Origin: Saccharum officinarum
Lineage: Eukaryota; Streptophyta; Magnoliopsida; Poales; Poaceae
Length of the DNA stretch: 64,000 nucleotides
Assembly: GCA_020631735.1 (NCBI GenBank)
Contig: CM036188.1
Location: forward strand, 13,248,214 to 13,312,213
Direction of reading: 5' to 3'
This document shows positions 60,966 through 64,000 of the stretch, piece after piece; positions within the stretch are counted from its first letter, which is position 1; each line of letters starts with the position of its first letter. A program made the translations under genes and the position numbers. The notes under the pieces were generated by a model. That model had not been told where the DNA came from, made no database searches, and saw only the letters and a program-made list of their open reading frames with translations.

Positions 60966-63250
60966 TGTTGACAGCTAAAATAAGACTAGGAGAGAATGGA
61001 AATTTGGACTCCAAAATCAAATGCGATAAAAAAGAGTTAATTTTGGATACTTTTTCAAACATCCAGGAAAAACTGGCTCGCAGGTTTTGGAACCGGCCTG
61101 AGCCAGTTTTAGCAGTCCGAGGTCAAATCAAGATGTTCCTGTTGGAACTCATTTTGATCTATTGTGAAACTTATAAATTGCGCGTGGAATAGGTTTTACC
61201 GGATAAGATCACCCATCTATTTATACGAGAGAATCATAGTCGATTAAGTGATCCATCTATCCAATCAGTCATAATCAATCTATTATATTTTTCACTTTTT
61301 CTTCTAGGTCAAACCTCTTCCAACCACCTTGTTGTTCACAACGTCTCTTGATGAGAGTTGCCAACATTCTAGGTGGCCTTACTGATTCTAGGGCTCTCCT
61401 ATTGTGCTCCTCCCCAATGGGTGTTCCTGGAAGTGTTCGTGGGTCTTTCGATCAAGCGAAGAATGAGTGTGGCCTCGCCGACTTGCTAGTCGACCTCGCC
61501 GTTTGTACCTCCCTCCGCTGCGTATCTCAGTCGGCGTGGCCTAGGCGATCATGCCCTTGCTGGTGTGTGAGCGGATTTAGCGTCAACACACTTTTTGGAG
61601 ACTTGACTGGGACCAGAGCAAATCAATTTACTACGCAAGTGTTTGACAGTTAAAAGGATGTTCCTACAGTACAATTCCAAGGACATCATCAAGCCTTCAG
61701 CTGACCAACTTCTTTAGGAGATTCGCATGATGCTGTAGGAGAGGGTGAAGGCCTAAGATGTTGCCAATCTGAGGTATGCCCTATTGCCCTAGCTTGTTTC
61801 GAGGTGTATCGGCGGGAAGCTATCAAGAAGATCAAAGACATCAATTTCGATCCCCTTGATGGTACATCTTCATCTGAGGTAGAAACTGATCAACATCTCC
61901 TGGGTCTAGTATGACACATGAATTCGCTAAGATGCTTGTTAAACATACTAGATTTGTTGAAGTCCAATGCAAGTGCTACAAAATCTTAGCAAATTTATGG
62001 ATAGCCATAATAAAAGGGAGGAAAAGAAATATTGATGCATCTATTAGTGGATTGGCACTAGTTGCTAGCCAACCTCAAAATAGGATGTTGTTCGGTTTTT
62101 TCGAGGGACAGATGAGCTATGCATCGGCTAACCAATCCAAATTTGCCAATTTGGCGACTGCAACCAATAAGACCAATTTAGGGGATTACTACTACTTCAC
62201 CAATGGTCACCTCCACGCAACCATCGGTTTCCACCACACAAGCCAATAGAAATACAACAGTGTCATACATCTCTTTTGATCATTATACGGTGTTGCCAAA
62301 CCCTCCTAAAACACTGTTAAGAAGTTAGCAAGCTAATGCATGTGCAAACACTTCGCAAATCAGAAATTCAGACCCATGGGATGAATCTATATGCCGCTGA
62401 TGTAAGGAGGAATTGAAAAACATTATTGCCAGAAAGTATTGCCATGCAAAATCAAGATGTTACTATTGTTGTCCAAGGTACTGGACAATAAAAAACACCA
62501 GGAGATTTCTCAAATCGACCTTGTTTAGTAGGATCAAAGACCCTCATGCACCTTCAAGCTAAAGCATCCATAGGTTAGAACTTGGAGGACCAATAAGATT
62601 AAGATTTCCAGCAAAATGGTGAAGTCAAAATAGACTTTTGACCGACTTATGAACAAATACATCAAGCAAAGGGCCAATATGATGAAACTATCTATAAAAA
62701 AGATGTTTGGTCGCCTCCAAAGCAAGTTTATGCGCCTAAAAAGGAGGTTCCTGCTGCTCCCATTGAGGCCATCAAGTAAGCATATATTACAATTGGCTCC
62801 ATGGAGGTGCGGGTCAATAAAATTGAAAAATCTCAATCCAATATGCAAAAAGTGAATATTGGTGCTACTAACAATAATGATGAAGCCTAGATTAGCAAGC
62901 CATACTCCAAATACTTCCAACCAAAATGATGCCCTTCGGGTTTGACCAAGATGCAATGGCACAATCTCCAATGCAGCTGTTGTAAGAAAAGTAAGCAAGA
63001 TGCCTAGAGCTACTTGAATGACAGCCGATATATACATATCACCCATAGAACAAAATGGTCAATGTATACATCGCTCTTATAGGCTAAAAATAGCCGATGA
63101 GCTTGATGTCTTTGTGGCTATCATGTGTATTTAAACTCACATATGCTTCATTTAAAAACCGAGGGGGAATATGTTGACATCTAAAATATGACCTGGAAAA
63201 TAGAAGATGAACTGGAAAATCAAATGTTTAAAAAAAGAGTTACATTAAAA
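60966..63250 (+). mobile_element. Remnant LTR retrotransposon (second copy)
   Basis: Left LTR 60966-61588 with TGTTGAC...GTCAACA ends. Right LTR starts at 63172 and is truncated as in the first copy. The purine tract has one more G than in the first copy. Confidence 0.68.
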
Positions 63251-63268
63251 AGCATTTCTAGGTATGGT

Positions 63269-64000
63269 CAGCCCCAGCCCTGGGGGCTGGCGAACGGGGC
63301 GGCCGCCCCAGGCCCCTGAGCCGTCAGACCCCCTGTATGTCAGTAAGTATATGGTGTAGGAGTAGTATGTTGGGGTTTGGCTGAAGTACTCTTCCACGCT
63401 AGCAGCCGCAAAACCCGCGTATTTGCAACACCTGCATTCGCTTGTCCCCGTTAAGAGTTATGACTGGCTGACTGCATGCATGCCCGTGCCCCATGTAGAC
63501 TTTTTCACGCTCACAGTATTTGGAATAAAAGCAACTGCATGCATGCATGTATTTGGAAGTAACTGCACCCGGATGAGCTAACACGCCTATGAAACTAAAA
63601 TGGAGTAAGACTGCAGGCGGCGTATCAGTGCACTGCTGTAAGAGAGGGCACGAGCCTGGGAGCAACGTGTGCGTCATTTCTTTTTTTTTGTGCCATGAGG
63701 TTGTGGGGATGCTCATTGTTTAAAAATTCCAGCACACGTCTTTTATAAATGATGTCGTTAGTAGTTAGAAGATAAAAAAGGGGGAAACGAGTGATCCCAT
63801 AGAGGACACATCCGACATTTTTTAAAAATATAATATGAACACGGGAGAAATATACTTAATTAGTAATTATTGCGCGTAGGAGCAAACAAATACTACTAAT
63901 CCCGAGCAAGGCCTTGTAGATAATAATTTGGACATCGATGAGGATGATAACCAGTATGTGAGACAACAGACAAGATAATTTTTCAAATGTACTTCCTCCG
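63269..64000. mobile_element. hAT-type element nested in CACTA (second copy, cut by window end)
   Basis: Starts after GGTATGGT (63261-63268) with CAGCCCCAGCCC. The window ends inside the internal Stowaway MITE. Confidence 0.75.

Larger units (their letters stand above)
39501..64000 (+). repeat. Second copy of the 8980-33438 segment
   Basis: Collinear with 8980-33438 throughout, with offset 30516-30562. Differences seen are sparse substitutions, one-base indels mostly in short homopolymers, a CT-repeat length change and one scrambled block (46674-47050). It runs off the window end inside the Stowaway MITE. Confidence 0.97.

Overview
The window is nuclear DNA from a plant, almost certainly a grass (Poaceae) and probably a panicoid such as sorghum, sugarcane or maize relatives. 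The basis is the split-gene structure with GT/AG introns, the dense nested LTR retrotransposons and Stowaway, hAT and CACTA debris, and three typical grass gene families: a wall-associated kinase (WAK), a DUF241 protein and a ZRP4-like O-methyltransferase (OMT). I saw no rRNA, tRNA, CRISPR array or bacterial-type operon.

Layout of the first part. Bases 57-16528 form one minus-strand Ty3/Gypsy-type element: left LTR, two tandem plus-strand (antisense) genes, a broken protease and gag, a primer-binding site and the right LTR. No reverse transcriptase or integrase could be seen. Three younger elements sit inside it, each with a 5-bp target duplication: a solo LTR (536-3160, ACATT), a miniature TRIM-type element (9434-10565, TTCAC) and a second solo LTR (12277-14765, ATGTT). 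A four-exon WAK gene follows on the minus strand (16704-22859). It has a 5-bp frameshift in exon 1 and a 179-bp-arm palindrome just upstream of its start. Repeat-rich intergenic DNA leads to an apparently intact DUF241 gene (29546-30259), a remnant LTR element, a CACTA fragment carrying a nested hAT element, and an OMT gene with two apparent one-base frameshifts (34456-36222). An unrecognised broken coding stretch lies at 38891-39239.

A run of exactly 100 N (39401-39500) follows. From 39501 to the window end the sequence repeats 8980-33438 nearly base for base, so gag, TRIM, solo LTR, right LTR, WAK, palindrome, DUF241 and LTR remnant all appear twice. The second copy begins abruptly at the gap inside a retroelement and differs by sparse substitutions, microsatellite length and many one-base deletions. 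The simplest reading is an uncollapsed second haplotype or overlapping contig joined by scaffolding. A true tandem duplication of about 30.5 kb is the alternative.

There is no pathway-like cooperation between the genes: a putative wall-sensing kinase, an unknown-function protein and a small-molecule methyltransferase are separated by transposon debris. I found no convincing new biological system. The most useful signals are the duplication around the gap, the shared WAK frameshift and its upstream palindrome, and the nested retroelements.
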